NCBI RefSeq assembly: GCF_000282895.1
Contig: NZ_ALBQ01000032.1
Coordinates: forward strand, 1 to 64,000
Direction: 5' to 3'
Origin: Sphingomonas sp. ATCC 31555
GTDB taxonomy: Bacteria; Pseudomonadota; Alphaproteobacteria; Sphingomonadales; Sphingomonadaceae
DNA: 64,000 nucleotides
Made by a program: the position numbers and the translations under genes. Shown one piece after another: positions 53,521 through 61,888 of this stretch (its first letter is position 1; each line of letters starts with the position of its first letter). Under the pieces are notes generated by a model that ran no database searches, had not been told where the DNA came from, and worked only from the letters and a program-made list of their open reading frames with translations.

Positions 53521-53543
53521 TTCCTCCCCGGAACGGGGAGGAA
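53521..53543. terminator. Bidirectional hairpin between convergent genes
   Basis: Perfect 10-bp arms TTCCTCCCCG (53521-53530) and CGGGGAGGAA (53534-53543) with a 3-base loop lie between the ino1 stop and the convergent DUF1003 stop. The A/T ends of the arms give a short T run on each strand, suiting termination from both sides. Confidence 0.65.
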
Positions 53544-53552
53544 TGGAAGGAC

Positions 53553-54077
53553 TCAGTCGATCCCCTTTTCCTTGCGGCTTTCGTCCAGCGCGTCGAGCAC
53601 CTGGACGGGTTCCACATCGGCGTGGATTTCCGCGAACTCGGGATCGTCGGCGCGGATGTCGAGCCGGTCGGCAATGCGCTCGACCAGTCCGGCGAGCTTG
53701 GTCAGCTCATGCTCGGTGAGCAGGCCGACATGCAGATCGAGGTCGGCGCGGCGGTCCGCGACGGTGGCCATGCGGTTCTGGCTGATCAGCACGAAGGTGG
53801 AGAGGAAGATCGCTTCCACCGAGGCGACCATCGCCAGCGCAACGAAGGTGGGATCGAAGCGCGGTACGATCGGCAGCACACCGAGATTGACGGAAATCCA
53901 GACTCCGAAGAGGACCAGATGCAGCACCACGAACGTCATCGATCCCGTGAAGCGGGTGATCCGATCCGCCACCTTGTCACTGAGCGGTGCGCGCTCGGCA
54001 TCCTCGCGCTGCCGCGCCGTGAGGTCTTCGATGTTCTGGCGGAGCGTGGCGCCCATGCCCTGGCGTGGTTCGATCAT
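53553..54077 (-). CDS. DUF1003 membrane protein
   Basis: 174-residue protein with two membrane segments (about 47-67 and 80-102, VVLHLVLFGVWISVNLG; FVALAMVASVEAIFLSTFVL) typical of DUF1003, and an acidic C-terminal cytosolic tail that includes a helical DLHVGLLTEHELTKLAG stretch. Function is unknown for the family. The start is ATG 54077; upstream in-frame codons run across the divergent promoter region. It converges on ino1 and diverges from a dehydrogenase gene. Confidence 0.85.
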   Translation of the reverse strand: MIEPRQGMGATLRQNIEDLTARQREDAERAPLSDKVADRITRFTGSMTFVVLHLVLFGVWISVNLGVLPIVPRFDPTFVALAMVASVEAIFLSTFVLISQNRMATVADRRADLDLHVGLLTEHELTKLAGLVERIADRLDIRADDPEFAEIHADVEPVQVLDALDESRKEKGID

Positions 54078-54124
54078 CGACCCCCAACATCGGGTGAAAT
54101 CAATTGGTTGCACGGAGAGGGCGC

Positions 54125-55084
54125 ATGATGCGCGCGGCGATCCTCGAAGGGCCGGAGCAGTTCCGGATCGAAACCGCGACGCTGCCCGCGCCCGGCCCGG
54201 GCGAGGTGCGCATCCGGCTGGAAGGCTGCGGCGTGTGCGCCTCCAATGTCGAGCCGTGGCAGGGCCAGCCCTGGAGCCAGTTCCCCGGCGAGCCCGGCGG
54301 GCTCGGCCATGAGGGCTGGGGCGAGATCGACGTGGTGGGCGAGGGCGTCGAAGGGCTGATGCCGGGCGATCGCGTGGCATCGCTCTCCTTCCGCAGCTTC
54401 GCCGACTATGACGTCGCCAAGGCCGACATGGTGGTGAAGCTGCCCGACAGCCTCTCCGGCCAGCCCTTTCCCGGCGAACCCTTGGGCTGCGCGTTCAACA
54501 TCTTCCGTCGCAGCGACATCCGCGAAGGCCAGACGGTGGCGATCATCGGCATCGGCTTTCTCGGCGCGGTGCTCACCAGGCTGGCCAGCGACGCCGGCGC
54601 GCGGGTGATCGCGATCTCGCGGAGGCAGGAGTCGCTCGATCTCGCCCGGCACTATGGCGCGGTCGAGACGATCCCGATGCACGATCACTATGCGATCATC
54701 GATGCGGTCAAGGCGCTGACCGAAGAGGCGATGTGCGCGCGGGTGATCGAGGCGGTCGGCAAGCAATGGCCGCTCGATCTGGCCGGGGAACTGGTCGGGT
54801 TCGGTGGCAAGCTGGTGGTGGCCGGCTATCACCAGGACGGGCCGCGCCAGGTGAACATGCAGGGCTGGAACTGGAAGGGCATCGACGTGATCAACGCCCA
54901 TGAGCGCGACCCCGCGGTGCAGATGCAGGGGCTGCGCGAGGCGGTCGACGCGGTGGCGAGCGGGCGGCTGGACCCGTCCCCGCTCTACACGCATCGCTAT
55001 GCGCTGGAGGAACTCGGCGAGGCGCTGGCGGCGACGCGCGACAAGCCCGAGCATTTCGTCAAGGCGCTGGTCATGTTCCGATGA
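54125..55084 (+). CDS. Zinc-type medium-chain dehydrogenase
   Basis: 319-residue MDR-family oxidoreductase. Catalytic-zinc ligands are in GVCASN (Cys) and LGHEGWGE (His-Glu); the Rossmann motif is AIIGIGFLGAV. The four-cysteine structural-zinc lobe is absent, which explains the short length. Similar proteins act on sugars, polyols or threonine. It is translationally coupled (ATGA) to a Gfo/Idh dehydrogenase, recalling two-domain proteins that join the same two folds. Start ATG 54125 with GGAGAGG upstream. Confidence 0.87.
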   Translation: MMRAAILEGPEQFRIETATLPAPGPGEVRIRLEGCGVCASNVEPWQGQPWSQFPGEPGGLGHEGWGEIDVVGEGVEGLMPGDRVASLSFRSFADYDVAKADMVVKLPDSLSGQPFPGEPLGCAFNIFRRSDIREGQTVAIIGIGFLGAVLTRLASDAGARVIAISRRQESLDLARHYGAVETIPMHDHYAIIDAVKALTEEAMCARVIEAVGKQWPLDLAGELVGFGGKLVVAGYHQDGPRQVNMQGWNWKGIDVINAHERDPAVQMQGLREAVDAVASGRLDPSPLYTHRYALEELGEALAATRDKPEHFVKALVMFR

Positions 55085-56055
55085 AGCCCAGGGTAGGATT
55101 TCTCGGCACCGGCTGGATCGGTCGCCACCGCATGGAAGCGATGCTCGCCACCGGCGCGATCGAGGCTGCGGCGTTCGCCGATCCCTCGGCGGAATGCGCC
55201 GATCAGGCGCGGGCGCTGGCGCCAGACGCGCGGGCGGTCGACGGGCTGGAGGCGATGCTGGGGCTCGGCCTCGACGGCATCGTCATCGCCACGCCCAGCG
55301 CGATGCACGCGGAGCAGAGCATTCGCGCACTGGAAGCCGGCGCCGCGGTGTTCTGCCAGAAGCCGGTGGGTCGCACCGCCGCCGAAGTGGACGCGGTGAT
55401 CGCCGCCGCCCGCACGGCGGACCGGCTCCTGGGCGTTGATCTGTCCTATCGCCATACCGAAGGCATGCGGGCCATCGCGGCGCTGGTGCGGAGCGGGGCG
55501 CTCGGCCATGTCTTCGCGGTCGATCTGGTGTTTCACAACGCGTATGGGCCGGACAAGCCATGGTTCTATGACCCCGCACAATCGGGCGGCGGCTGCGTGA
55601 TTGATCTGGGCGTGCACCTGGTCGACCTCGCGCTGTGGACCTTGGGCTTTCCCGCGGTGGAGGGCGTTACAGCGTCCCTGCGGGCGAAGGGGCAGCCGCT
55701 GGGCCACGATCAGGTCGAAGACTATGCCACCGCAGCGTTCCGCGCCGGGGATACCGATGTGCGGCTCGCCTGTTCGTGGCGAGTGCATGCGGGGACCGAT
55801 GCCGAGATTTCGGCGGTGTTCTACGGCACTGAAGGCGGTGCGGCGCTGCGCAATACGGGCGGCAGCTTCTACGACTTCGTCGCAGAGCGCTTCACCGGCA
55901 CGTCGAAAGCAGCGCTGGCGAGCCCGCCCGATGCATGGGGCGCCCGCGCCGCTGCCACCTGGGCGGAGCAGTTGGCACGATCATCGCGCTTCGACGTGGA
56001 AGCGGAGTATTTCGCCCGTTCCGCCGCCGTGCTGGACCGCATCTACGGACGATAG
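55081..56055 (+). CDS. Gfo/Idh/MocA-family oxidoreductase
   Basis: 324-residue NAD(P)-dependent sugar or cyclitol dehydrogenase. The Rossmann motif is GFLGTGWIGRHR (6-17); the catalytic lysine is Lys94 in CQKPVGR, where the family usually has EKP, so Gln93 replaces Glu. The active-site block GGGCVIDLGVHLVDLALW carries Asp and His. Inositol 2-dehydrogenases belong to this family, and the neighbouring ino1 makes a cyclitol substrate attractive, but this is inference. Confidence 0.88.
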   Translation: MKPRVGFLGTGWIGRHRMEAMLATGAIEAAAFADPSAECADQARALAPDARAVDGLEAMLGLGLDGIVIATPSAMHAEQSIRALEAGAAVFCQKPVGRTAAEVDAVIAAARTADRLLGVDLSYRHTEGMRAIAALVRSGALGHVFAVDLVFHNAYGPDKPWFYDPAQSGGGCVIDLGVHLVDLALWTLGFPAVEGVTASLRAKGQPLGHDQVEDYATAAFRAGDTDVRLACSWRVHAGTDAEISAVFYGTEGGAALRNTGGSFYDFVAERFTGTSKAALASPPDAWGARAAATWAEQLARSSRFDVEAEYFARSAAVLDRIYGR

Positions 56056-56225
56056 TCACTAATCCTCCGGTTGCGGAGGCAACACGGGTGGAGCGGGCAG
56101 GCGCACCAGAGTCGTGATGCGCTCGGCCGCTCCTAACCTGCGTCAATTTCGGACAAAAATTGCAACCCCTCGCCCTGCCGGTGGTTCTCTCTGCACTTCC
56201 TCCCCAGAGTGCAGGAGATTGGATC

Positions 56226-56372
56226 ATGGCCACGCCAAACGAGCCCGAGGTGCGCGACGAGCAGCGCCACCCCGGCTCGACCGAAACCAACCCCGCCGGG
56301 ACGTCGACGCCAGCGCCCGCGGAGGGCGCCGACGACACGCCCGAACGCATGCCCGGATCGCCCCGAGGCTGA
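56226..56372 (+). CDS. Small acidic Pro/Thr/Glu-rich protein
   Basis: 48-residue, probably unstructured protein beginning MATPNEPEVRDEQ, with a good AGGAG ribosome-binding site upstream of ATG 56226. It precedes the SRPBCC gene by 23 bp. I recognise no family; similar short hydrophilic proteins are common in stress-induced alphaproteobacterial operons. Confidence 0.55.
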   Translation: MATPNEPEVRDEQRHPGSTETNPAGTSTPAPAEGADDTPERMPGSPRG

Positions 56373-56395
56373 GGCCCGCCAGCAGGAGCACAGAC

Positions 56396-56989
56396 ATGGC
56401 CGACACGATGAACCGCGCGTCGCAAGACGACGCGCCGCTGAGTACTGCCAACAACGAACGCCAGGCGATCGACGAAGCGACCGATAGCCTGATCGTGCAG
56501 CGCGGCGACAGGCTTGTCGCACGCGCCGTTACAATCAATCGGTCCCGCGACGAATGCTATGCCTTCTGGCGCGACTTTTCGAACTTGCCGCCGATCCTGG
56601 ACAACGTCGTACGGATCGACGTGCTCGACCGCGAGCGCAGCCACTGGGTGGTGAAGGCGCCGGGCGGCGGCACGGTGGAATGGGATTCGCGCATCACCGA
56701 GGATCGCGAGGGCGAACTGATCGCCTGGGCTTCCGAAGACGGTGCCGACATCGCCAATAGCGGCCGCATCGAGTTTCGCGACGCCGGCAATCGCGGCACC
56801 GTTGTCGTGGCGACGATCAACTATGCGCAGCCCTATGGTACGCTGGGCCGCATCATCTCGCGCATCTTCCAACGCGAACCGAAGATGCAGGCGCAGCGTG
56901 ACCTGCGGCGCTTCAAGCAGCTGATGGAAACCGGCGAAGTCGCGACATCGTCGCGCACCCACAAGCAACTCGAAGAGGAGCGGAGCTGA
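56396..56989 (+). CDS. SRPBCC (START-like) domain protein
   Basis: 197-residue protein with a polyketide-cyclase/coenzyme Q-binding-like SRPBCC domain (about 38-180): the domain begins [20 protein letters not shown] and contains [26 protein letters not shown] and [15 protein letters not shown]. These domains bind hydrophobic ligands in a deep cavity. The start is ATG 56396 with AGGAG; its stop overlaps the next start by one base. A disordered charged N-terminus precedes the domain. Confidence 0.83.
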   Translation: MADTMNRASQDDAPLSTANNERQAIDEATDSLIVQRGDRLVARAVTINRSRDECYAFWRDFSNLPPILDNVVRIDVLDRERSHWVVKAPGGGTVEWDSRITEDREGELIAWASEDGADIANSGRIEFRDAGNRGTVVVATINYAQPYGTLGRIISRIFQREPKMQAQRDLRRFKQLMETGEVATSSRTHKQLEEERS

Positions 56990-58179
56990 TGCGCGCACTC
57001 ACCTGGCACGGCAAGCATGACGTTCGCGTCGACACGGTCGATGATCCCGAAATTCTCAACCCGCGCGACGCGATCATCAAGATCACGTCGACCGCGATCT
57101 GCGGCTCCGACCTCCACCTCTATGACGGCTTCATCCCGACGATGATGGCCGGCGACATCCTCGGCCATGAGTTCATGGGCGAGGTGGTGGAAACCGGCGC
57201 CAAATCGACCTTGAAGAAGGGGCAGCGCGTGGTGGTGCCGTTCACCATCTCCTGCGGCTCCTGCTATCATTGCGGCAAGCACCAGTACTCCGCCTGCGAG
57301 AACGGGCTGCCCGCCGACAACCAGGACCTCGGGCAGGAAATGTACGGCCAGCCGATGGGCGCCTTGTTCGGCTACAGCCACCTCACCGGCGGCCATGCCG
57401 GCGGCCAGGCCGAATATGTCCGCGTGCCGTTCAGCGATGTCGGTCCGATCGTGATCCCGGACGGGATCGAGGACGACAAGGTGCTGTTCCTCTCCGATAT
57501 CCTGCCCACCGGCTGGATGGCGGCGGAAAATGCCGAGATCGAGCCGGGCGATACCGTTGCAGTGTGGGGCTGCGGTCCGGTCGGCCTGTTCGCGGTGCAG
57601 TCGGCCTTCCTGATGGGCGCCGAGCGCGTCATCGCGATCGACCATTTCCCGCGTCGCCTCGAACTCGCCCGCCGCTTCGGCGCGGAGACGATCAACTTCG
57701 AGGAGACCGACACGGCGGCCGCGCTGTTCGAGATGACCGGTGGCATCGGGCCCGATGCGGTGATCGACAGCGTGGGCCTGGAGGCGCACGGCTTCTTCGT
57801 CGACAACGTGCTCGACCAGATCAAGAAGTCGACCTTCCTCGGTACCGATCGCATCCACTCGATCCGCCAGGCGATCCTCGCCTGCCGCAAGGGCGGGCGC
57901 GTCTCGATGCCGGCGGTCTATGGCGGCTTCGTCGACAAGTTCCCGCTCGGCGCGCTGATGGAGAAGGGGCTGACGCTGAAGACCGGCCAGACCCATGTCC
58001 AGCACTATATGCCTGCGCTGCTCAACGCGATCATGGAAGACAAGATCGATACGACCTTCCTGATCAGCCACACGCTGCCGCTGGAGCAGGCGCCCGAGGG
58101 CTACAAGATGTTCCACGACAACCAAAACGAAGTGACCAAGGTCGTGCTGAAGCCCGGCATGGCGCTGGCGGCCGAATAA
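56989..58179 (+). CDS. Zinc-dependent alcohol dehydrogenase, formaldehyde-dehydrogenase-like
   Basis: 396-residue MDR-family enzyme. Catalytic-zinc ligands Cys38 ([13 protein letters not shown]) and His60-Glu61 (LGHEFMGE), four structural-zinc cysteines in [17 protein letters not shown] (about 88-104), and the NAD site [13 protein letters not shown]. The long [20 protein letters not shown] insert is typical of glutathione-independent formaldehyde-dehydrogenase-like proteins. It is in an operon with the SRPBCC protein and an SDR, a grouping frequent in alphaproteobacterial stress loci. Confidence 0.9.
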   Translation: MRALTWHGKHDVRVDTVDDPEILNPRDAIIKITSTAICGSDLHLYDGFIPTMMAGDILGHEFMGEVVETGAKSTLKKGQRVVVPFTISCGSCYHCGKHQYSACENGLPADNQDLGQEMYGQPMGALFGYSHLTGGHAGGQAEYVRVPFSDVGPIVIPDGIEDDKVLFLSDILPTGWMAAENAEIEPGDTVAVWGCGPVGLFAVQSAFLMGAERVIAIDHFPRRLELARRFGAETINFEETDTAAALFEMTGGIGPDAVIDSVGLEAHGFFVDNVLDQIKKSTFLGTDRIHSIRQAILACRKGGRVSMPAVYGGFVDKFPLGALMEKGLTLKTGQTHVQHYMPALLNAIMEDKIDTTFLISHTLPLEQAPEGYKMFHDNQNEVTKVVLKPGMALAAE

Positions 58180-58192
58180 GGAGGCGCGGAAA

Positions 58193-58972
58193 ATGGCGAA
58201 CAAATTTGCGATCGTGACCGGTGCCTCAACCGGCATCGGCCTGGAACTCGCGCGGCTCGCGGCGCGCGACGGCTATGACCTGCTGGTGGTAGCCGACACC
58301 CCGCTGGTCGACGCCGCCGCCGCGCTGAAGGGCGAGGGCGTCGACGTCCAGTCGGTGGAGACCGACCTTTCCACCATCGAAGGCGTCGACCGGCTGCTGT
58401 CGGCAGCTGGCGGGCGGCGGGTCGATCTGCTCTGCGCCAATGCCGGTCACGGCCTGGGCGGCGGCTTCCTCGATCAGGACGTCGCCGAATGGCGACACGT
58501 GATCGACACCAACGTTACCGGAACCGTCTATCTGCTGCAGAAAGTGCTGCGGCAGATGCGCGATGCAGGGGAAGGCAAGGTGCTGATCACCGGATCGATC
58601 GCGGGCTGGATCCCGGGCAGCTTCCAGGCGGTGTATAACGGCACCAAGGCGTTCGTGGATAATTTCGCCGCAGCGATCCGCAACGAGCTGAAGGACGTGA
58701 AGGGCATCACCATCACGACGTTGCTGCCGGGCCCGGTTGAGACCGAGTTCTTCGAGCGCGCCGGCATGATGGACACCAAGGTTGGCCAGAGCGAGAGCAA
58801 GTCCGATCCCGCCGATGTCGCCAAGGATGGCTGGACGGCGCTGATGAAGGGGACGGACAACATCGTCTCGGGCATCTCGAACAAGCTGCAGGTGGCCGGC
58901 GCCGGCGTGCTGCCGCAATCGGTAACCGCCGAGCAGCACCGCAAGATCGCCGAGCCCGGCAGCGGCGAATAA
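58193..58972 (+). CDS. Short-chain dehydrogenase/reductase
   Basis: 259-residue classical SDR. Cofactor motif TGASTGIG (9-16), NAG motif CANAGHG, catalytic Ser in ITGSIAGWIP and Tyr-x3-Lys in YNGTKAF. The C-terminal part (KVGQSESKSDPADVAKDGW, SNKLQV) matches SDRs often annotated as DltE-like oxidoreductases. The substrate is unknown. It starts 13 bp after the ADH gene with GGAGG upstream and ends before a strong hairpin. Confidence 0.9.
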   Translation: MANKFAIVTGASTGIGLELARLAARDGYDLLVVADTPLVDAAAALKGEGVDVQSVETDLSTIEGVDRLLSAAGGRRVDLLCANAGHGLGGGFLDQDVAEWRHVIDTNVTGTVYLLQKVLRQMRDAGEGKVLITGSIAGWIPGSFQAVYNGTKAFVDNFAAAIRNELKDVKGITITTLLPGPVETEFFERAGMMDTKVGQSESKSDPADVAKDGWTALMKGTDNIVSGISNKLQVAGAGVLPQSVTAEQHRKIAEPGSGE

Positions 58973-58984
58973 CCAGCATGCATT

Positions 58985-59006
58985 CCCCTCCCGCTTGCGG
59001 GAGGGG
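58985..59006 (+). terminator. Hairpin after the SDR gene
   Basis: CCCCTCCCGC (58985-58994) and GCGGGAGGGG (58997-59006) form a perfect 10-bp stem with a two-base gap. It lies between convergent genes (SDR and GH43) and shares its core with the element at 8242-8265. Confidence 0.55.
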
Positions 59007-59029
59007 GCGCGAGCCATAGGCGCTCGGCG

Positions 59030-60613
59030 CTACAGCGCCCGGAACCGGAAATCCCGGAACCGCGTCTCGCCCGCGCCCGCCGAATAAAGGGCCGGCCGCA
59101 GCATCAGGAAGCCTCCGCGCACATTGTGGTGGTAGCCCGACACTTCCATGCCCCGATCGAACCGCTTCCACGTCGCGCCGTCATCGCCGCTGGTGTGGAA
59201 GGAGACGATGTGGCGATCATTGGTCACGCGGATGCGCATCCGCTGCCCGTGCGGGTTGGCCGGGCGGCCGCGCTCCATGCCATATTGGTGCGTGACGAAG
59301 CGCTTTTCGTCGAACCCCAGCCCGCAATAAAGCTTATCGTCGTAGAAGAGTAGCAGCCCAGCGGTGGTGCCGGCCCCGAGTTCTACGTCGCACTCGAACT
59401 GATAGGCCTGGTCGCCCGCGATCAGCATCAGCGGCGAACTGTCGCTGGGAGCAGTGCCGCGTGCCTTAAGCACCAGCGCACCATCTTCGGCCCGCGCGCG
59501 TGCAGCTTCGTCGGGAGCGGGCCGGAAGAAGTTCCATTTACTGCCGAGTTCGAGCCGCTCGAACCTGTCGGACAGCCGCTGTCCATGCGGCACGGCGGGG
59601 CCGCCGCGTGGCTTAGGCAGGGGCCGCGAGAGATCGCCGCCCGTCATCCGGAACCACCCATCGGCGGTCCATTCGATTGGATCGAGCAGCGCCTGGCGGC
59701 CCAGCGTCCAAAAGCCATTCTCATAGCCGTGATAGACCGACCACCAGCTGCCGTCGGGCGCCTCGACGAGCGAGGCGTGTCCGCGGGACCACCACTTCTC
59801 CTCCAGGCGGGAGGTGCGTACCAGTGGATTGGCGGGGCAATTCTCCCACGGACCGTGGATCGAGCGCGATCGCGCGGCAATTACCATGTGGCCGGTCGGC
59901 GGACCGGCGGTGCCGCCCACCGCAGTGATCATGTAGAACCAGTCACCGTGGCGATGGATCTTCGGGCCTTCCGGCGAAAAGCCTTCGACCACCCAGTCCT
60001 CGGGATAGCGCCAGGGATCGTAGACATGTTCCACGGCGCCGGCGAGCGACAGGCCATCCGGCGCCAGTCGCACCCGATCGCCGCCTGACAGGAACAGCCA
60101 TCGCGATCCATCCTCGCCCACCGCATGGCAGGGATCGATATGGGCGCGCAGGCCCAGCGAAATGGGGTCGCTCCAGGGGCCGTCGATATGATCGGCCCAG
60201 AGCACATAGATGTCGTTCGGCTTGGCCTTGACCGGCACATAGAGGAAGTAGCGGCCGTTATGCTTTTCCAGGCTCACGGCCCAGACCGAGCCGATGTTGC
60301 GGGAGAGTGCGGCTTTGCGCGGCGCCCAGTTCACCAGATCGCGCGAGTGCCAGATCGTCAGCCCCGGATAGGAATCGAAGCTGGAAAAGGTCATATAATA
60401 ATCCGCGCCGTCCTTCAGGATCGCGGGGTCCGGGCGATCGCCGGCGAGCAGCGGGTTAAGGAAGCGGCCGTCGCCCAGATCGGCGATGCGCTGGCCCTCG
60501 ACGCCGCGGCGCCAGGGAGAAGCCGCTGCCGGCTCGGCGACTGTTCGGGATGCGCCACCCAGCAAGGCACCTCCTGCGGCGGCGCCCAACGCGTCTCTTC
60601 GGCTCAGCCGCAT
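59030..60613 (-). CDS. Tat-exported glycoside hydrolase family 43
   Basis: 527-residue enzyme. Tat signal RLSRRDALGAA at the N-terminus. The five-bladed propeller (about 45-340) has the general base in GDRPDPAILKDG, the pKa-modulating Asp in HIDPCHAVGEDG and the general acid Glu in VVEGFSPEGPKI. A C-terminal concanavalin-like domain (about 360-527, SDRFERLELGSKWNFF) is usual for beta-xylosidase/arabinofuranosidase members. The start is ATG 60613 with AGGAG upstream. Likely substrates are xylan or arabinan fragments. Confidence 0.92.
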   Translation of the reverse strand: MRLSRRDALGAAAGGALLGGASRTVAEPAAASPWRRGVEGQRIADLGDGRFLNPLLAGDRPDPAILKDGADYYMTFSSFDSYPGLTIWHSRDLVNWAPRKAALSRNIGSVWAVSLEKHNGRYFLYVPVKAKPNDIYVLWADHIDGPWSDPISLGLRAHIDPCHAVGEDGSRWLFLSGGDRVRLAPDGLSLAGAVEHVYDPWRYPEDWVVEGFSPEGPKIHRHGDWFYMITAVGGTAGPPTGHMVIAARSRSIHGPWENCPANPLVRTSRLEEKWWSRGHASLVEAPDGSWWSVYHGYENGFWTLGRQALLDPIEWTADGWFRMTGGDLSRPLPKPRGGPAVPHGQRLSDRFERLELGSKWNFFRPAPDEAARARAEDGALVLKARGTAPSDSSPLMLIAGDQAYQFECDVELGAGTTAGLLLFYDDKLYCGLGFDEKRFVTHQYGMERGRPANPHGQRMRIRVTNDRHIVSFHTSGDDGATWKRFDRGMEVSGYHHNVRGGFLMLRPALYSAGAGETRFRDFRFRAL

Positions 60614-60742
60614 CCTCGTCTCCTGTCTTTTCTGTCGGTGATGACACCGGCGGCCTTTTGCTATCCCCTGCCGTCGCAAGGGGCAAGGCGCGGTTGCCAG
60701 GCCGATGGCGATGATGGCAAGGCGCACGCAACAGGGGAGAGG

Positions 60743-61585
60743 ATGACGATGAAGCTGCGATCGCTTCTATTCGTGCCCGGCGATCGGCCGGAGCGCTTCG
60801 CCAAGGCGGCCGCGAGCGGCGCCGATGCGCTGATCCTCGATTGCGAGGATTCGGTGGTGGCAACGCGCAAGCCTTTCGCGCGCGAGGCGATTGCCGAATG
60901 GCTTGCCGCCGGCCCGTCCGTTCCCAGCTATGTCCGGATCAATCCGCTCGGCAGCGATTCTGTGGCAGCGGATCTGGCGGCCGTGCTGCCGCACCGGCCG
61001 GCGGGGCTGGTGCTGCCCAAGGCGGAAGGTGCGGCATCGATCGAACGCCTGCTGGCCGCGGCGGGGGAGGCGTGCCCGCCGATCCTGCCCATCGCCACGG
61101 AGACGCCGGCGGCGCTGTTCCAGCTGGGCAGCTATGCGGCGGTCACGCGGCATCTTGTCGGGCTGAGCTGGGGTGCCGAGGATCTGCCCGCCGCCATCGG
61201 CGCCAGCGCAGCGCGCGAGCCGGACGGGAGCTACACCGCACCCTTCGCGATGGTGCGGGCGCTGGCGCTGTTCGGCGCCCATGCCGCCGGCGTCGCTGCG
61301 ATCGAGACCGTGTACCCCGACACCGGCGATGCGGATGGGCTAGCAGCCTATGTTGCGCGCGGGCGGCGGGACGGCTTTACGGGCATGCTGGCGATACATC
61401 CCAACCAGATCCCGGCGATCAATTCTGGGTTCACCCCGAGCGACTCGGAGATCGCCGCGGCCAAGGCGATCGTGGCAGCCTTCGCGGCGAACCCGGAGGC
61501 AGGCGCGCTGAAACTCGACGGTCGGATGATCGATCGGCCGCATCTGGAACAAGCACGCCGGCTATTGGCGCGCGCCGAAGTGTAA
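60743..61585 (+). CDS. CitE-like CoA-ester lyase (HpcH/HpaI family)
   Basis: 280-residue TIM-barrel lyase. The N-terminal LRSLLFVPGDRPERFAKA and LILDCEDSVVATRK (Glu/Asp metal site) and the later VLPKAEGAASIERLL are those of citrate-lyase beta-like proteins. As no other citrate lyase subunits are near, it more likely cleaves or thioesterifies malyl- or citramalyl-CoA. Two ATGs are possible; the GGGGAG at 60734-60739 is better spaced for the second (60749) than the first (60743). Confidence 0.88.
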   Translation: MTMKLRSLLFVPGDRPERFAKAAASGADALILDCEDSVVATRKPFAREAIAEWLAAGPSVPSYVRINPLGSDSVAADLAAVLPHRPAGLVLPKAEGAASIERLLAAAGEACPPILPIATETPAALFQLGSYAAVTRHLVGLSWGAEDLPAAIGASAAREPDGSYTAPFAMVRALALFGAHAAGVAAIETVYPDTGDADGLAAYVARGRRDGFTGMLAIHPNQIPAINSGFTPSDSEIAAAKAIVAAFAANPEAGALKLDGRMIDRPHLEQARRLLARAEV

Positions 61586-61645
61586 CCGCATACAGCGACT
61601 GGTTTCGGCAGAAAGCCGAGGCATTTTACCTTCGCGATACTCCGT

Positions 61646-61765
61646 CTGTCAGACAGGTTCGCTGCAGTGCGGCGTAGATTTTATTTCGGGCGCGACGGGT
61701 TGAAGTCGAGCAAACCCTGTTACTTTGGCACCACAGTCGCGGCTAAAATCAAACCTGTCTGACAG
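61646..61765. promoter_or_regulatory. Paired palindromic operators upstream of a TonB-receptor gene
   Basis: CTGTCAGACAGGTT (61646-61659) and AACCTGTCTGACAG (61752-61765) form a perfect 14-bp inverted repeat 92 bp apart. Each arm holds its own palindrome CTGTC-A/T-GACAG, so each can bind a dimer, allowing a DNA loop. A TTGACA (61782-61787) lies 16 bp downstream and may be the -35 of the receptor promoter; no convincing -10 follows. A GntR/FadR-type regulator would fit the motif. The rest of this 303-bp gap shows nothing else. Confidence 0.6.
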
Positions 61766-61888
61766 ATTTTGGCTTCCTGCGTTGACAATATTGTTCGAGT
61801 TGATAGCGGTAACGCCACGCGAACGCGCCGTGCGGTCGCAATGATCAATGAGCTCCGCCGCAAATATGCGGCGATCGAGGAGGGGAAA

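Noticed and set aside
54086..54111. GCAAC-N17-TGTT on the minus strand upstream of the DUF1003 gene, as a possible EcfG promoter.
   Set aside because: Two mismatches to the consensus, and the -10 lies only eight bases from the start codon.
56162..56186. GCAAC-N16-GGTT upstream of the small ORF-SRPBCC operon as an EcfG promoter.
   Set aside because: Two mismatches at key positions; such matches are expected by chance in GC-rich DNA.
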